Origin: Bradyrhizobium arachidis
GTDB lineage: Bacteria; Pseudomonadota; Alphaproteobacteria; Rhizobiales; Xanthobacteraceae
Length of the DNA stretch: 64,000 nucleotides
Direction: 5' to 3'
NCBI RefSeq assembly: GCF_015291705.1
Contig: NZ_CP030050.1
Coordinates: 1,426,001 to 1,490,000, forward strand
Part shown: positions 9,220 to 17,879 of the stretch, one piece after another
Position numbering within the stretch: position 1 is the first letter of the stretch
How the letters are laid out: each line of letters opens with the position of its first letter
Made by a program: the position numbers and the translations under genes
The notes under the pieces: model-generated
Told to the model about the DNA's origin: nothing
The model's input: only the letters and a program-made list of their open reading frames with translations
Databases searched by the model: none

Positions 9220-11154
9220 ATGAATTCGCGCTCCAAGTCTGCCTCGAACAAGTCTGCCTTGAACAAGTCTGCCTTGAACAAGTCTGCTCTCAAGAAGCCC
9301 GCCGCCAAGCCCGCTCTCCGCAAGCCAAGCACCAAGAAATCTGCCGCCAAGGCAAAACCCTCCAAAGCTGCGAGCAAGACCGGCAAGCTTCCCGAGTGGA
9401 ACCTCGCCGACCTCTATTCCGAGATCGATGCGCCGGAAGTGGCGCGCGATCTCGAAAAGATGGATGCCGATTGCGTCGCGTTCGAGACCGACTACAAGGG
9501 CAAGCTCGCGACAGGGACAGCAAACGAAGATGGCGGAAAATGGCTCGCCGAGGCCGTCCGACGCTATGAGGCGATCGACGATCTCGCCGGCCGTCTCGGC
9601 TCCTATGCCGGCCTCGTGCATGCCGGCGACAGCGTTGATCCCAAGATTTCAAAGTTTTACGGCGACGTTTCGGAGCGGCTGACGGCGGCGTCCACGCATT
9701 TGCTGTTCTTCGCGCTCGAGCTCAACCGTGTCGATGACGATATTTTGAACCGCGCGATGCAAGCGGCGGAGCTCGCGCATTACCGTCCGTGGATCGAGGA
9801 CCTGCGCAAGGAGAAGCCGTACCAGCTCGACGACAAGCTCGAGCAGCTGTTCCTGGAGAAGTCGCAGACCGGCTATTCCGCCTTCAATCGGCTGTTCGAC
9901 CAGACCATCTCGGGCTTGCGCTTCAAGGTCGGCGCCAAAGAGCTCGCGATCGAGCCGACGCTCAACCTGTTGCAGGACCGCGACGGCGCCAAGCGCAAGG
10001 CCGCGGCCGAAGCGCTGGCGAAAACCTTCAAGGCCAATGAGCGCACTTTTGCGCTGATCACCAACACCCTCGCCAAGGACAAGGACATCTCCGACCGCTG
10101 GCGCGGCTTTCAGGACGTCGCGGATTCCCGCCACCTGAACAACCGCGTCGAGCGCGAGGTCGTGGATGCGCTGGTTGCCTCGGTGCGCGCGGCCTATCCC
10201 AAACTGTCGCATCGCTATTATGCGCTGAAGGCGAAGTGGTTCGGCAAGAAGCGCCTGGCCTATTGGGATCGCAACGCACCGTTGCCGTTTGCTGCGACCG
10301 ACGTGATCGGCTGGCCCGATGCGCGCAACATGGTGCTGACCGCCTATCGCGGCTTCTCGCCGAAAATGGCCGACATTGCCGAGCGCTTTTTCACCGACCG
10401 CTGGATCGATGCGCCGGTGCGCCCGGGCAAGGTGCCGGGCGCGTTCTCGCATCCGACCACGCCGTCGGCGCATCCTTACGTGCTGATGAATTACCAGGGC
10501 AAGCCGCGCGACGTGATGACGCTCGCCCATGAGCTCGGCCATGGCGTGCACCAGGTGCTGGCGGCCAAGAACGGTGCGCTGATGGCGCCGACGCCGCTGA
10601 CGCTGGCCGAGACCGCCAGCGTGTTCGGCGAGATGCTGACCTTCCGGCGGCTGCTCGCGCAGACCAAGAGCGCAAAGCAGCGCCAGGCGCTGCTCGCCGG
10701 CAAGGTCGAGGACATGATCAACACCGTGGTGCGGCAGATCGCGTTCTATTCCTTCGAGCGTGCGGTCCACACCGAGCGCAAGAACGGCGAGCTCACCGCG
10801 ACGCGTCTCGGCGAGCTCTGGCTGTCGGTGCAGGGCGAGAGCTTAGGGCCGGCGATCGAGATCAAGGCGGGCTACGAGAACTACTGGATGTACATCCCGC
10901 ACTTCATCCATTCGCCGTTCTACGTCTATGCCTACGCCTTCGGCGACTGCCTCGTGAACTCGCTCTATGCCGTCTACGAGCACGCGGCCGAAGGTTTTGC
11001 CGAGCGCTATCTCGACATGCTCGCCGCCGGCGGCACCAAGCATTATTCCGAGCTGCTGCGGCCGTTCGGTCTCGATGCCAAGGACCCCAAGTTCTGGGAC
11101 GGCGGCCTCTCGGTCATCGCCGGGATGATCGACGAGCTCGAGGCGATGGGCTGA
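9220..11154 (+). CDS. pepF: M3 family oligoendopeptidase (PepF type) with Lys-rich N-terminal tail
   Basis: A 644-residue zinc metallopeptidase that cleaves oligopeptides in the cytosol. The zinc site is LAHELGHGVHQ (HExxH with the following conserved G and H), and the third ligand Glu lies in LAETASVFGEM. Other PepF-type elements are LNLLQDRDGAKRKAAAEAL, YWDRNAPLP and GYENYWMYIPHFIHSPFYVYAYAFG near the end, given here in overlapping parts. Unlike the usual enzyme of about 600 residues, the first 50 residues are a basic low-complexity tail of Lys, Ala and Ser built on four 15-base tandem repeats. The ATG at 9220 is the first in frame. It stands alone. Confidence 0.93.
   Translation: MNSRSKSASNKSALNKSALNKSALKKPAAKPALRKPSTKKSAAKAKPSKAASKTGKLPEWNLADLYSEIDAPEVARDLEKMDADCVAFETDYKGKLATGTANEDGGKWLAEAVRRYEAIDDLAGRLGSYAGLVHAGDSVDPKISKFYGDVSERLTAASTHLLFFALELNRVDDDILNRAMQAAELAHYRPWIEDLRKEKPYQLDDKLEQLFLEKSQTGYSAFNRLFDQTISGLRFKVGAKELAIEPTLNLLQDRDGAKRKAAAEALAKTFKANERTFALITNTLAKDKDISDRWRGFQDVADSRHLNNRVEREVVDALVASVRAAYPKLSHRYYALKAKWFGKKRLAYWDRNAPLPFAATDVIGWPDARNMVLTAYRGFSPKMADIAERFFTDRWIDAPVRPGKVPGAFSHPTTPSAHPYVLMNYQGKPRDVMTLAHELGHGVHQVLAAKNGALMAPTPLTLAETASVFGEMLTFRRLLAQTKSAKQRQALLAGKVEDMINTVVRQIAFYSFERAVHTERKNGELTATRLGELWLSVQGESLGPAIEIKAGYENYWMYIPHFIHSPFYVYAYAFGDCLVNSLYAVYEHAAEGFAERYLDMLAAGGTKHYSELLRPFGLDAKDPKFWDGGLSVIAGMIDELEAMG
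9235..9294 (+). repeat. Four 15-base tandem repeats inside pepF
   Basis: Four adjacent 15-base units encode KSASN, KSALN, KSALN and KSALK. Units two and three are identical at the base level (AAGTCTGCCTTGAAC); the others differ at a few bases. Such in-frame repeats can change copy number by slippage without breaking the gene. Confidence 0.9.
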
Positions 11155-11334
11155 GGCGGAGGGGCCGCGGGTGCCAGCCGCATACGCCGAGACCAAGTCT
11201 CGCGACAGAACCCAACATTTTGCTACGTGGGATTGAACGTTCGCGTAAACCAGGCGACTAACTCAAGAGGTATTGCAGAAGTAATTTTCAACTATTGATT
11301 GCAGATTGATCGATTTCTGCCTGGGGAGGCGCCC

Positions 11335-14322
11335 ATGCTCGATCAAGGACCTGCCGCGCCGGTTCCAGAGTCGAAAAACGCTGCCGCGGTCGATCAGGAA
11401 ATTCCCTGGTGCGAGAAGCACCATCAGATCGTCCGCGATGAAATTGCGGCGATCAACACGCGGCGTGAACCGGATCGGCGCATCGATACCGATCGCCTTG
11501 AAAGCTGCCAGTTGCTCGACGTCACAGGGCTCGCATTGTCTGGTGGCGGCATCCGCTCGTCGGCACTCTGCCTTGGCGTGCTTCAGGCATTGAACCACCA
11601 CAATCTGATCGGGCGGATCGATTATCTGTCCACGGTGTCAGGCGGTGGCTATATCGGCACCTCCCTCAGCGCCACCATGACGGCGGCGCGGCGATTTGTA
11701 TTCGGCGAAACACCGGTCGGCGGAACCGTCACGGCCGCCGAGATCAGCGACACGCCCTCGGTCGGACATCTCCGCAATTATTCAAACTATCTGATCCCAG
11801 CCGGGGTCCGCGATGTTCTGACTGGAATCGCCATCGTCGTGCGGGGACTGGTTGCCAATGTCGGCTTGACGTTACCCATTGTGCTGTTGCTGGCCGCCGT
11901 CACCGTGTGGTCGACGCCGCTGCGGAGCTGCCTGACGGATGCCAACGTCTTCGGTGTCAGCCTCAGCGACAAGAAGTTGTGCGAACTGCACAATTTCAGC
12001 AGCGTTGATCGCTATGGTTTCAGCACGTTCGGCGCCGCGATTGCCTTGGTCATGTTCCTTTGCAGCGGGCTGACCTATTTCGCTTCGCGCTCCGTCCGCG
12101 GCAGCGGACCCAGCGTCGTGCTCGCTTACGTTGGCGGGATCGCGTTGTTGCTGGGTGTCGCCTGCGATTTCGCGCGCTTTCTCAAGGTCCAACATTTCGC
12201 GCTGACGCTCGCGATCGCCATCATCGGGGCCGTGCTGTTTTTCGGATGGGCTCTCAAGCAGTCGCTCGCAAGTCCGGGGAAGCGGCAGGAATTCCGTTCG
12301 CATTGGCCGAGCGTAGGCGCGACCTTCCTGGTGCTGCTGGCGGTGATCGCCTTCTTCGAATTTCAACCTTTCATGTTGGAGCAGATGTTCGACGTCGCCG
12401 AGAGCAGCGCAATTGGCGGACCGGCTGCTGGCGTTGCGATTGTCTGGATCAAGTCGCTGGCAGCCGCGGCTGCGCCAATCGGCGTTTTCGTCACCGCATT
12501 CAGGCAGCAATTCGCGGAACTGTTGAAAGGAAACAACGCATCCTCGCAGCGCGGCTCGCTGGTCCTCCGGATCGTCGCCAAGGCCGCGCTCTGGATTGCC
12601 GGTCTTGCACTTCCGCTCGTCATCTGGGTGGCGTACCTCTATCTCTCGTATTGGGGCATCTCCAACGACTTGTTCGAGAGGTGTTCGGCGGCTCTGGGGA
12701 CCGTCTCTCAACGAGAATGCCTGGCGAATGCCAAGTCGAACACTCCCTCCGGCAACCTCGCCGGCAGGATCCAGTTCGATGCCGGCAAGGGCACCTTGTC
12801 GGCTGAGATCACGCCGAAACCGGCGCCGCCGGTCGCGACCGACACCGAGCAGCTCACGCCGACTTGGCATACGCCAGCCTGGCTCGAATTCCTGGCCGAG
12901 AAAGCCGGACAAGTGGTTCAGGTTCGCTTTCCCGGCCTGTTCCAGGGTGAGGCTTCGGAATTAGCCTATTCGTACAGTCTGCCGAAGGTGATCCTCTACA
13001 CGTTCGCCGGCGTCCTGCTGTTCGTCGTCTCGTTCTGCCTGACGCCGAACGCGAATTCGTTGCATCGGCTCTACCGCGATCGTCTGAGCAAGGCGTTTCT
13101 GTTCGATCCGACGCGTTCGGCTGACGGAAGCGTCGCGCGCGCCGAAGCCAGCCTCGATCAGGGGCGCGATTTCCGGGGACTCGACCGCATGAAGCTGACG
13201 GACCTCTATGTGATTCCGGCGGAGGCGGCCCGGATTCCGGGGCTGCCGGCCACGCCAAAACTGCATGCGCCCTATCAGCTCATCAATACGGCATTGAATA
13301 TACAAGGCTCGGACTTTGCCAACCGGCGCGGCCGCAACGCGGACTTCTTCCTGTTCTCCGCGCTGAACGTCGGCAGCGAGGCGACGGGCTATGCGCCCAC
13401 GGGTCTCCTCCAGGACGACGAGCAGAGTCTCGACCTCGCGACGGCAATGGCGATTTCCGGAGCCGCGGCTTCCTCGAACATGGGCTCGAACTCGATCAAG
13501 GCGCTGACGCCGACGCTTGCGCTCCTCAACGTACGGCTTGGCTATTGGCTGAAGAACCCGCGCTACGTCGACGAGCGTGTGCGGCCGCAGCGCCGCTCCA
13601 CCCCGCTTTATTTCTGGTCCGAAATCTCCGGGCGCCTGTACGAGAACAGCGACAGCGTCTACCTCACTGACGGCGGCCACATCGAAAATCTCGGCGTCTA
13701 CGAACTGCTGCGCCGCCGCTGCAAGGTGATCATCGCGGTCGATGCCGAGGCCGATGCGCCGATGAATTTCGGCTCCTTGATGACGTTGCAGCGCTATGCC
13801 CGCATCGATCTCGGGGTCCGGATCGACCTGCCATGGACGCCCATTCGCGAGCGCACGCGTGTGCTCATGGCCCGCAATGCCGATAAGGCAGGCGATCCCG
13901 CGGCAGCCGACGAGCATGACGAGATGGTGCAAGACCACGTTCACGTCGCCATCGGCACCATCGACTATGGAGGAGATGAAAAAGGATATCTCGTCTACAT
14001 CAAGTCGTCGCTCAATGGCGACGAGAACGATTATATTCGGGATTACGCGCGCCGAAGCGACCGCTTCCCGCACGAGACCACGGGTGACCAGTTCTTCTCC
14101 GAAGAGCAATTTGAGGTCTACCGCGCGCTGGGTTTTCACATGGCCCACGGCTTCCTGTCCGGGGACAATCCGGTTGCGATCGGCAGCGGCGTCAATCCGC
14201 GGATGGCCCGCTTCACCGAGGCGGGCGACCCTTCCATCGACGCGGTGCGCGAGGCGCTTGGTCTCGCCGTTCCCCAGCGACCGGCCGCGAGCGTCACCGT
14301 GACGATGATCGATCAGGGCTGA
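11335..14322 (+). CDS. Patatin-like phospholipase, multi-spanning membrane protein
   Basis: A 995-residue protein. The ATG at 11335 is chosen because GGGGAGG lies six bases before it; a TTG at 11299 is less likely. The N-terminal part has the patatin oxyanion loop ALSGGGIRS (residues 68-75) and the nucleophile region TVSGGG with Ser102. The catalytic Asp motif TDGGHIENLGVYELLRR comes only at Asp779. Between them lie at least seven hydrophobic segments (around residues 175-195, 230-250, 260-280, 290-310, 330-350, 370-400, 430-460 and 560-580). It is therefore likely a lipid acyl hydrolase whose catalytic fold is split by a membrane domain. No adjacent gene suggests a substrate. Confidence 0.82.
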   Translation: MLDQGPAAPVPESKNAAAVDQEIPWCEKHHQIVRDEIAAINTRREPDRRIDTDRLESCQLLDVTGLALSGGGIRSSALCLGVLQALNHHNLIGRIDYLSTVSGGGYIGTSLSATMTAARRFVFGETPVGGTVTAAEISDTPSVGHLRNYSNYLIPAGVRDVLTGIAIVVRGLVANVGLTLPIVLLLAAVTVWSTPLRSCLTDANVFGVSLSDKKLCELHNFSSVDRYGFSTFGAAIALVMFLCSGLTYFASRSVRGSGPSVVLAYVGGIALLLGVACDFARFLKVQHFALTLAIAIIGAVLFFGWALKQSLASPGKRQEFRSHWPSVGATFLVLLAVIAFFEFQPFMLEQMFDVAESSAIGGPAAGVAIVWIKSLAAAAAPIGVFVTAFRQQFAELLKGNNASSQRGSLVLRIVAKAALWIAGLALPLVIWVAYLYLSYWGISNDLFERCSAALGTVSQRECLANAKSNTPSGNLAGRIQFDAGKGTLSAEITPKPAPPVATDTEQLTPTWHTPAWLEFLAEKAGQVVQVRFPGLFQGEASELAYSYSLPKVILYTFAGVLLFVVSFCLTPNANSLHRLYRDRLSKAFLFDPTRSADGSVARAEASLDQGRDFRGLDRMKLTDLYVIPAEAARIPGLPATPKLHAPYQLINTALNIQGSDFANRRGRNADFFLFSALNVGSEATGYAPTGLLQDDEQSLDLATAMAISGAAASSNMGSNSIKALTPTLALLNVRLGYWLKNPRYVDERVRPQRRSTPLYFWSEISGRLYENSDSVYLTDGGHIENLGVYELLRRRCKVIIAVDAEADAPMNFGSLMTLQRYARIDLGVRIDLPWTPIRERTRVLMARNADKAGDPAAADEHDEMVQDHVHVAIGTIDYGGDEKGYLVYIKSSLNGDENDYIRDYARRSDRFPHETTGDQFFSEEQFEVYRALGFHMAHGFLSGDNPVAIGSGVNPRMARFTEAGDPSIDAVREALGLAVPQRPAASVTVTMIDQG

Positions 14323-14463
14323 GCGGCGCGAGAACCTGAATTCCCGGCAATTGGAATTCCAAATGACCTGATTTGCGGCAAAACCGCGCCTGGCTGCCGT
14401 TGCCCTGCCGGAAGGTTTGCGGTATCCCAGCCCAATAATTCGGCTTTCGACTGGGGACAATCC

Positions 14464-14616
14464 ATGGCTGACCATAGCGAAGTGGCGTACACCACCGCCG
14501 ACGGCAACGACTACGTTGCGCACGAGCAGACCTATGAGGGCTTCATCAAGCTCGTGAAATACGGCACGGCGTCGGTCGCGCTCATCGTGATCCTGATGGC
14601 GATCTTCCTGACCTGA
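14464..14616 (+). CDS. aa3-type cytochrome c oxidase subunit IV-like peptide
   Basis: A 50-residue protein too short for usual ORF calling. It begins MADHSEVAYTTADGNDY, has HEQTYEGFIKLVKYGT and ends in a single membrane helix (SVALIVILMAIFLT). This matches the bacterial aa3-type cytochrome c oxidase subunit IV family, whose members are one-helix peptides bound to the oxidase. It lies 145 bases before pntAA in the same direction rather than with the oxidase genes. Its role next to the transhydrogenase is unknown; it may still join the oxidase. Confidence 0.85.
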   Translation: MADHSEVAYTTADGNDYVAHEQTYEGFIKLVKYGTASVALIVILMAIFLT

Positions 14617-14761
14617 TCTGATCGATCTGGCGGCTGCCTACGTCTGCGGCGGCAGCTGCCCACAATATTTGCATCCAAGCCGGTTCTAAAACCGGTAACG
14701 AACGTTGCGGGAGTAACGCTGTTTTTTTGTGCGTGCGCTGTCCCGCGCCGCCGGAGGGCCT

Positions 14762-15889
14762 ATGAAGATCGCCGTTGCCAAGGAAATCGATCCGTCGGAG
14801 CCGCGCGTCGCCGCTTCGCCTGATACGGTGAAGAAATTCAAGGCGCTGGGCGCCGAGGTCGCGGTCGAGCCGGGCGCCGGCCTCAAATCGGGCCTGCCGG
14901 ATTCCGAATTCACCGCCGTGGGGGCCACCGTCAGCGCCGATGCGCTGAAGGATGCCGACATCATCATCAAGGTGAAGCGTCCCGAAGCCTCCGAGCTTGC
15001 GCAGTACAAGCGCGGTGCGCTCGTCATCGCCATCATGGACCCCTATGGCAACGAGGCCGCGCTGAAGACGATGGCCGATGCCGGCGTCGCCGCCTTCGCG
15101 ATGGAACTGATGCCGCGCATCACGCGCGCGCAGGTGATGGACGTGCTGTCCTCGCAGGCGAACCTTGCCGGCTACCGCGCCGTGATCGAGGGAGCCGAGG
15201 CCTTCGGCCGCGCTTTCCCGATGATGATGACTGCCGCAGGTACCGTGCCCGCCGCAAAGGTGTTCGTGATGGGCGTCGGCGTCGCCGGTCTCCAGGCGAT
15301 CGCGACCGCGCGCCGTCTCGGCGCCGTCGTCACCGCGACCGACGTGCGCCCGGCCACGAAGGAACAGGTGGAGTCGCTCGGCGCAAAGTTCCTCGCCGTC
15401 GAGGACGAGGAGTTCAAGAACGCGCAGACCGCCGGCGGTTACGCGAAGGAAATGTCCAAGGAGTACCAGGCCAAGCAGGCCGCGCTCACCGCCGAGCACA
15501 TCAAGAAGCAGGACATCGTCATCACCACCGCGCTGATTCCGGGCCGGCCCGCGCCGAAGCTCGTCTCGGGCGAGATGGTCAAGTCGATGAAGCCGGGCTC
15601 GGTGCTGGTCGATCTCGCCGTCGAGCGCGGCGGCAATGTCGAGGGCGCCAAGGCCGGTGAGGTCGTCGATCTCGATGGCATCAAGATCGTCGGCTACACC
15701 AACGTCGCCGGCCGCGTCGCGGCCTCGGCCTCCAGCCTCTACGCCCGCAATCTGTTCTCCTTCATCGAGACCATGGTCGACAAGAAGGAGAAGAAGCTCG
15801 CCGTGAACTGGGACGACGAGCTCGTCAAGGCTACCGCGCTGACCAAGGACGGCGCGGTGATCCACCCGAACTTCCAGCCGAAAGCGTAA
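14762..15889 (+). CDS. pntAA: NAD(P) transhydrogenase alpha subunit, part 1
   Basis: A 375-residue soluble NAD(H)-binding component (domain I) of the proton-translocating transhydrogenase, which moves hydride from NADH to NADP+ using the proton gradient. The start MKIAVAKEIDPSEPRVAASP follows a GGAGG site; an earlier GTG at 14729 gives only a poorly conserved extension. The Rossmann motif is GVGVAGLQAIATARRLGA, followed by ATDVRPATKEQVESLGAKF. The mobile loop and the Ala/Pro nucleotide-binding segment (TALIPGRPAPKL) are present. It begins a three-gene operon with pntAB 12 bases downstream. Confidence 0.96.
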   Translation: MKIAVAKEIDPSEPRVAASPDTVKKFKALGAEVAVEPGAGLKSGLPDSEFTAVGATVSADALKDADIIIKVKRPEASELAQYKRGALVIAIMDPYGNEAALKTMADAGVAAFAMELMPRITRAQVMDVLSSQANLAGYRAVIEGAEAFGRAFPMMMTAAGTVPAAKVFVMGVGVAGLQAIATARRLGAVVTATDVRPATKEQVESLGAKFLAVEDEEFKNAQTAGGYAKEMSKEYQAKQAALTAEHIKKQDIVITTALIPGRPAPKLVSGEMVKSMKPGSVLVDLAVERGGNVEGAKAGEVVDLDGIKIVGYTNVAGRVAASASSLYARNLFSFIETMVDKKEKKLAVNWDDELVKATALTKDGAVIHPNFQPKA

Positions 15890-15901
15890 GGAGAGATCGC
15901 C

Positions 15902-16219
15902 ATGGAGCATGCTGCACAGGTCGTCGACCCTTTCATCTTCCGGCTGTCGATCTTCGTCCTCGCCGTTTTCGTCGGTTATTTCGTGGTGTGGTCGGTGACG
16001 CCGGCACTGCACACGCCGCTGATGAGCGTCACCAACGCGATCTCCTCGGTGATCGTGGTCGGTGCGCTGCTCGCCGGCGGCGTCGCCAATGTTTCAAGCG
16101 GTTCGGGCTGGGCGCGCGCCTTCGGCTTCGTGGCGCTGATCTTTGCCTGCATCAACATCTTCGGCGGCTTCCTTGTCACCCAGCGCATGCTGGCGATGTA
16201 CAAGAAGAAGTCGAAGTAA
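15902..16219 (+). CDS. pntAB: NAD(P) transhydrogenase alpha subunit, part 2 (membrane)
   Basis: A 105-residue membrane protein that supplies the first helices of the proton channel (domain IIa). It has three or four hydrophobic segments ([52 protein letters not shown]) and the family signature [16 protein letters not shown]. It ends in [10 protein letters not shown]. In bacteria with a split alpha subunit this piece lies between pntAA and pntB, exactly as here. GGAGAG precedes the ATG. Confidence 0.96.
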   Translation: MEHAAQVVDPFIFRLSIFVLAVFVGYFVVWSVTPALHTPLMSVTNAISSVIVVGALLAGGVANVSSGSGWARAFGFVALIFACINIFGGFLVTQRMLAMYKKKSK

Positions 16220-16258
16220 GCGGCCACCTCGGGCTGATGGGATCAATGGGGACCTGAG

Positions 16259-17656
16259 ATGAGCGCCAACCTCTCTGCATTTCTGTATCTCGTGGCGGGA
16301 GTGCTGTTCATCCTGTCGCTGCGCGGGCTGTCGAGCCCAGCTTCGTCGCGCCAGGGCAATCTGTTCGGCATGATCGGCATGGCGATCGCGGTCGCCACCA
16401 CGCTTGCCAATCATCCGCCGGCAGACGGCCTTGCCTGGGTGCTGGTGATTGTCGGCATCGCGATCGGCGCTGCGATCGGCGCGGTGATCGCCCGTCGCGT
16501 GCCGATGACCTCGATGCCGGAACTGGTCGCAGCCTTCCACTCGCTGGTCGGCATGGCCGCGGTGCTGGTTGCCGCCGGCGCGTTCTATGCGCCCGAGGCT
16601 TTCGACATCGGTACGCCCGGCAATATCCATCCGCAGAGCCTGGTCGAGATGTCGCTCGGCGTCGCCATCGGCGCGCTGACCTTTACCGGCTCGGTGATCG
16701 CGTTCCTGAAGCTGTCCGCGCGGATGAGCGGGGCACCGATCATCCTGCCGTTCCGCCACATCATCAATATCGCGCTCGCCGTGGCGCTCGTGGTCTTCAT
16801 CGTCGGCCTCGTGCTGTCAGGCAGCGCGTTCGACTTCTGGATGATCGTCATCCTCGCGCTGGCGCTCGGCGTGCTCATGATCATCCCGATCGGCGGCGCC
16901 GACATGCCGGTCGTGATCTCGATGCTGAACTCCTACTCCGGCTGGGCCGCGGCCGGCATCGGCTTCACGCTGGGCAATTCCGCGCTGATCATCACCGGCG
17001 CGCTGGTGGGCTCCTCCGGCGCGATCCTGTCCTACATCATGTGCCACGCGATGAACCGGTCCTTCATCTCGGTCATCCTCGGCGGCTTCGGCGGCGAGAC
17101 CGCCGCGGCCGGCGGCGGCACGGGCGAGCAGAAGCCCGCCAAGCTCGGCTCGGCGGATGATGCGGCCTTCATCATGAAGAACGCCTCCAAGGTCATCATC
17201 GTGCCCGGCTACGGCATGGCGGTGGCGCAGGCCCAGCACGCACTGCGCGAGATGGCCGACATCCTGAAGAAGGAAGGCGTCGAGGTGAAATACGCCATTC
17301 ACCCGGTCGCGGGCCGCATGCCCGGCCACATGAACGTGCTGCTGGCCGAAGCCAACGTGCCCTATGACGAGGTGTTCGAGCTCGAGGACATCAACTCCGA
17401 GTTCGCGCAGGCCGACATCGCCTTCGTGATCGGCGCCAACGACGTCACCAACCCGGCGGCCGAGGAGGACAAGACCTCGCCGATCTACGGCATGCCCGTG
17501 CTCCAGGTCTGGAAGGCCGGCACCGTGATGTTCATCAAGCGCTCGCTGGCGTCGGGCTATGCCGGCATCGACAATCCGCTGTTCTATCGCGACAACACCA
17601 TGATGCTGCTCGGCGACGCCAAGAAGGTCACCGAGAACATCGTCAAGGCGATGTAA
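16259..17656 (+). CDS. pntB: NAD(P) transhydrogenase beta subunit
   Basis: A 465-residue protein with about nine membrane helices (residues 1-265, domain IIb) and a C-terminal NADP(H)-binding domain III. The channel part has ALTFTGSVIAFLKLSARMSG and MPVVISMLNSYSGWAAAGIGF. Domain III shows IVPGYGMAVAQAQHALREM (nucleotide loop), HPVAGRMPGHMNVLLAEA and VIGANDVTNPAA. With pntAA and pntAB it forms the complete enzyme that supplies NADPH. It ends the operon; no clear terminator is seen. Confidence 0.97.
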   Translation: MSANLSAFLYLVAGVLFILSLRGLSSPASSRQGNLFGMIGMAIAVATTLANHPPADGLAWVLVIVGIAIGAAIGAVIARRVPMTSMPELVAAFHSLVGMAAVLVAAGAFYAPEAFDIGTPGNIHPQSLVEMSLGVAIGALTFTGSVIAFLKLSARMSGAPIILPFRHIINIALAVALVVFIVGLVLSGSAFDFWMIVILALALGVLMIIPIGGADMPVVISMLNSYSGWAAAGIGFTLGNSALIITGALVGSSGAILSYIMCHAMNRSFISVILGGFGGETAAAGGGTGEQKPAKLGSADDAAFIMKNASKVIIVPGYGMAVAQAQHALREMADILKKEGVEVKYAIHPVAGRMPGHMNVLLAEANVPYDEVFELEDINSEFAQADIAFVIGANDVTNPAAEEDKTSPIYGMPVLQVWKAGTVMFIKRSLASGYAGIDNPLFYRDNTMMLLGDAKKVTENIVKAM

Positions 17657-17681
17657 GGCGAGAGGATGTGAGGCTACGGCG

Positions 17682-17852
17682 ATGGCCTTGAACCGGGAGT
17701 GGCATCGCCTTCATCGCATGCCGCCCCAAGCCACGCGCGAGCAACGGATCCGGTGGCACGTCGCGCACGCACAAGCCTGTGCGTGCCGCGCCATTCCCGC
17801 CAGCATCAAGTCCGAGGTCGAGAAGCTGCTCAAGCCTCGGCGCGCCAAATAG
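17682..17852 (+). CDS. Small basic protein of unknown function
   Basis: An open frame of 56 codons between pntB and the hydrolase, 25 bases after pntB. It starts MALNREWHRLHRMP and has the pattern ATREQRIRWHVAHAQAC with two cysteines (CAC), then ends SEVEKLLKPRRAK. The composition (basic, His/Cys-containing) and the good codon use look real, and I recall similar small uncharacterised proteins in Bradyrhizobium. No function can be given. GAGAGGATG lies upstream as a possible ribosome site. Confidence 0.62.
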   Translation: MALNREWHRLHRMPPQATREQRIRWHVAHAQACACRAIPASIKSEVEKLLKPRRAK

Positions 17853-17879
17853 CAGGGCAGGTCTGGATTGCGCATCGCG

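Noticed and set aside
12961..14523. Open frame of 520 codons opposite the patatin-like gene
   Set aside because: Arg/His-rich shadow of a gene with clear motifs on the plus strand, and no ribosome site.
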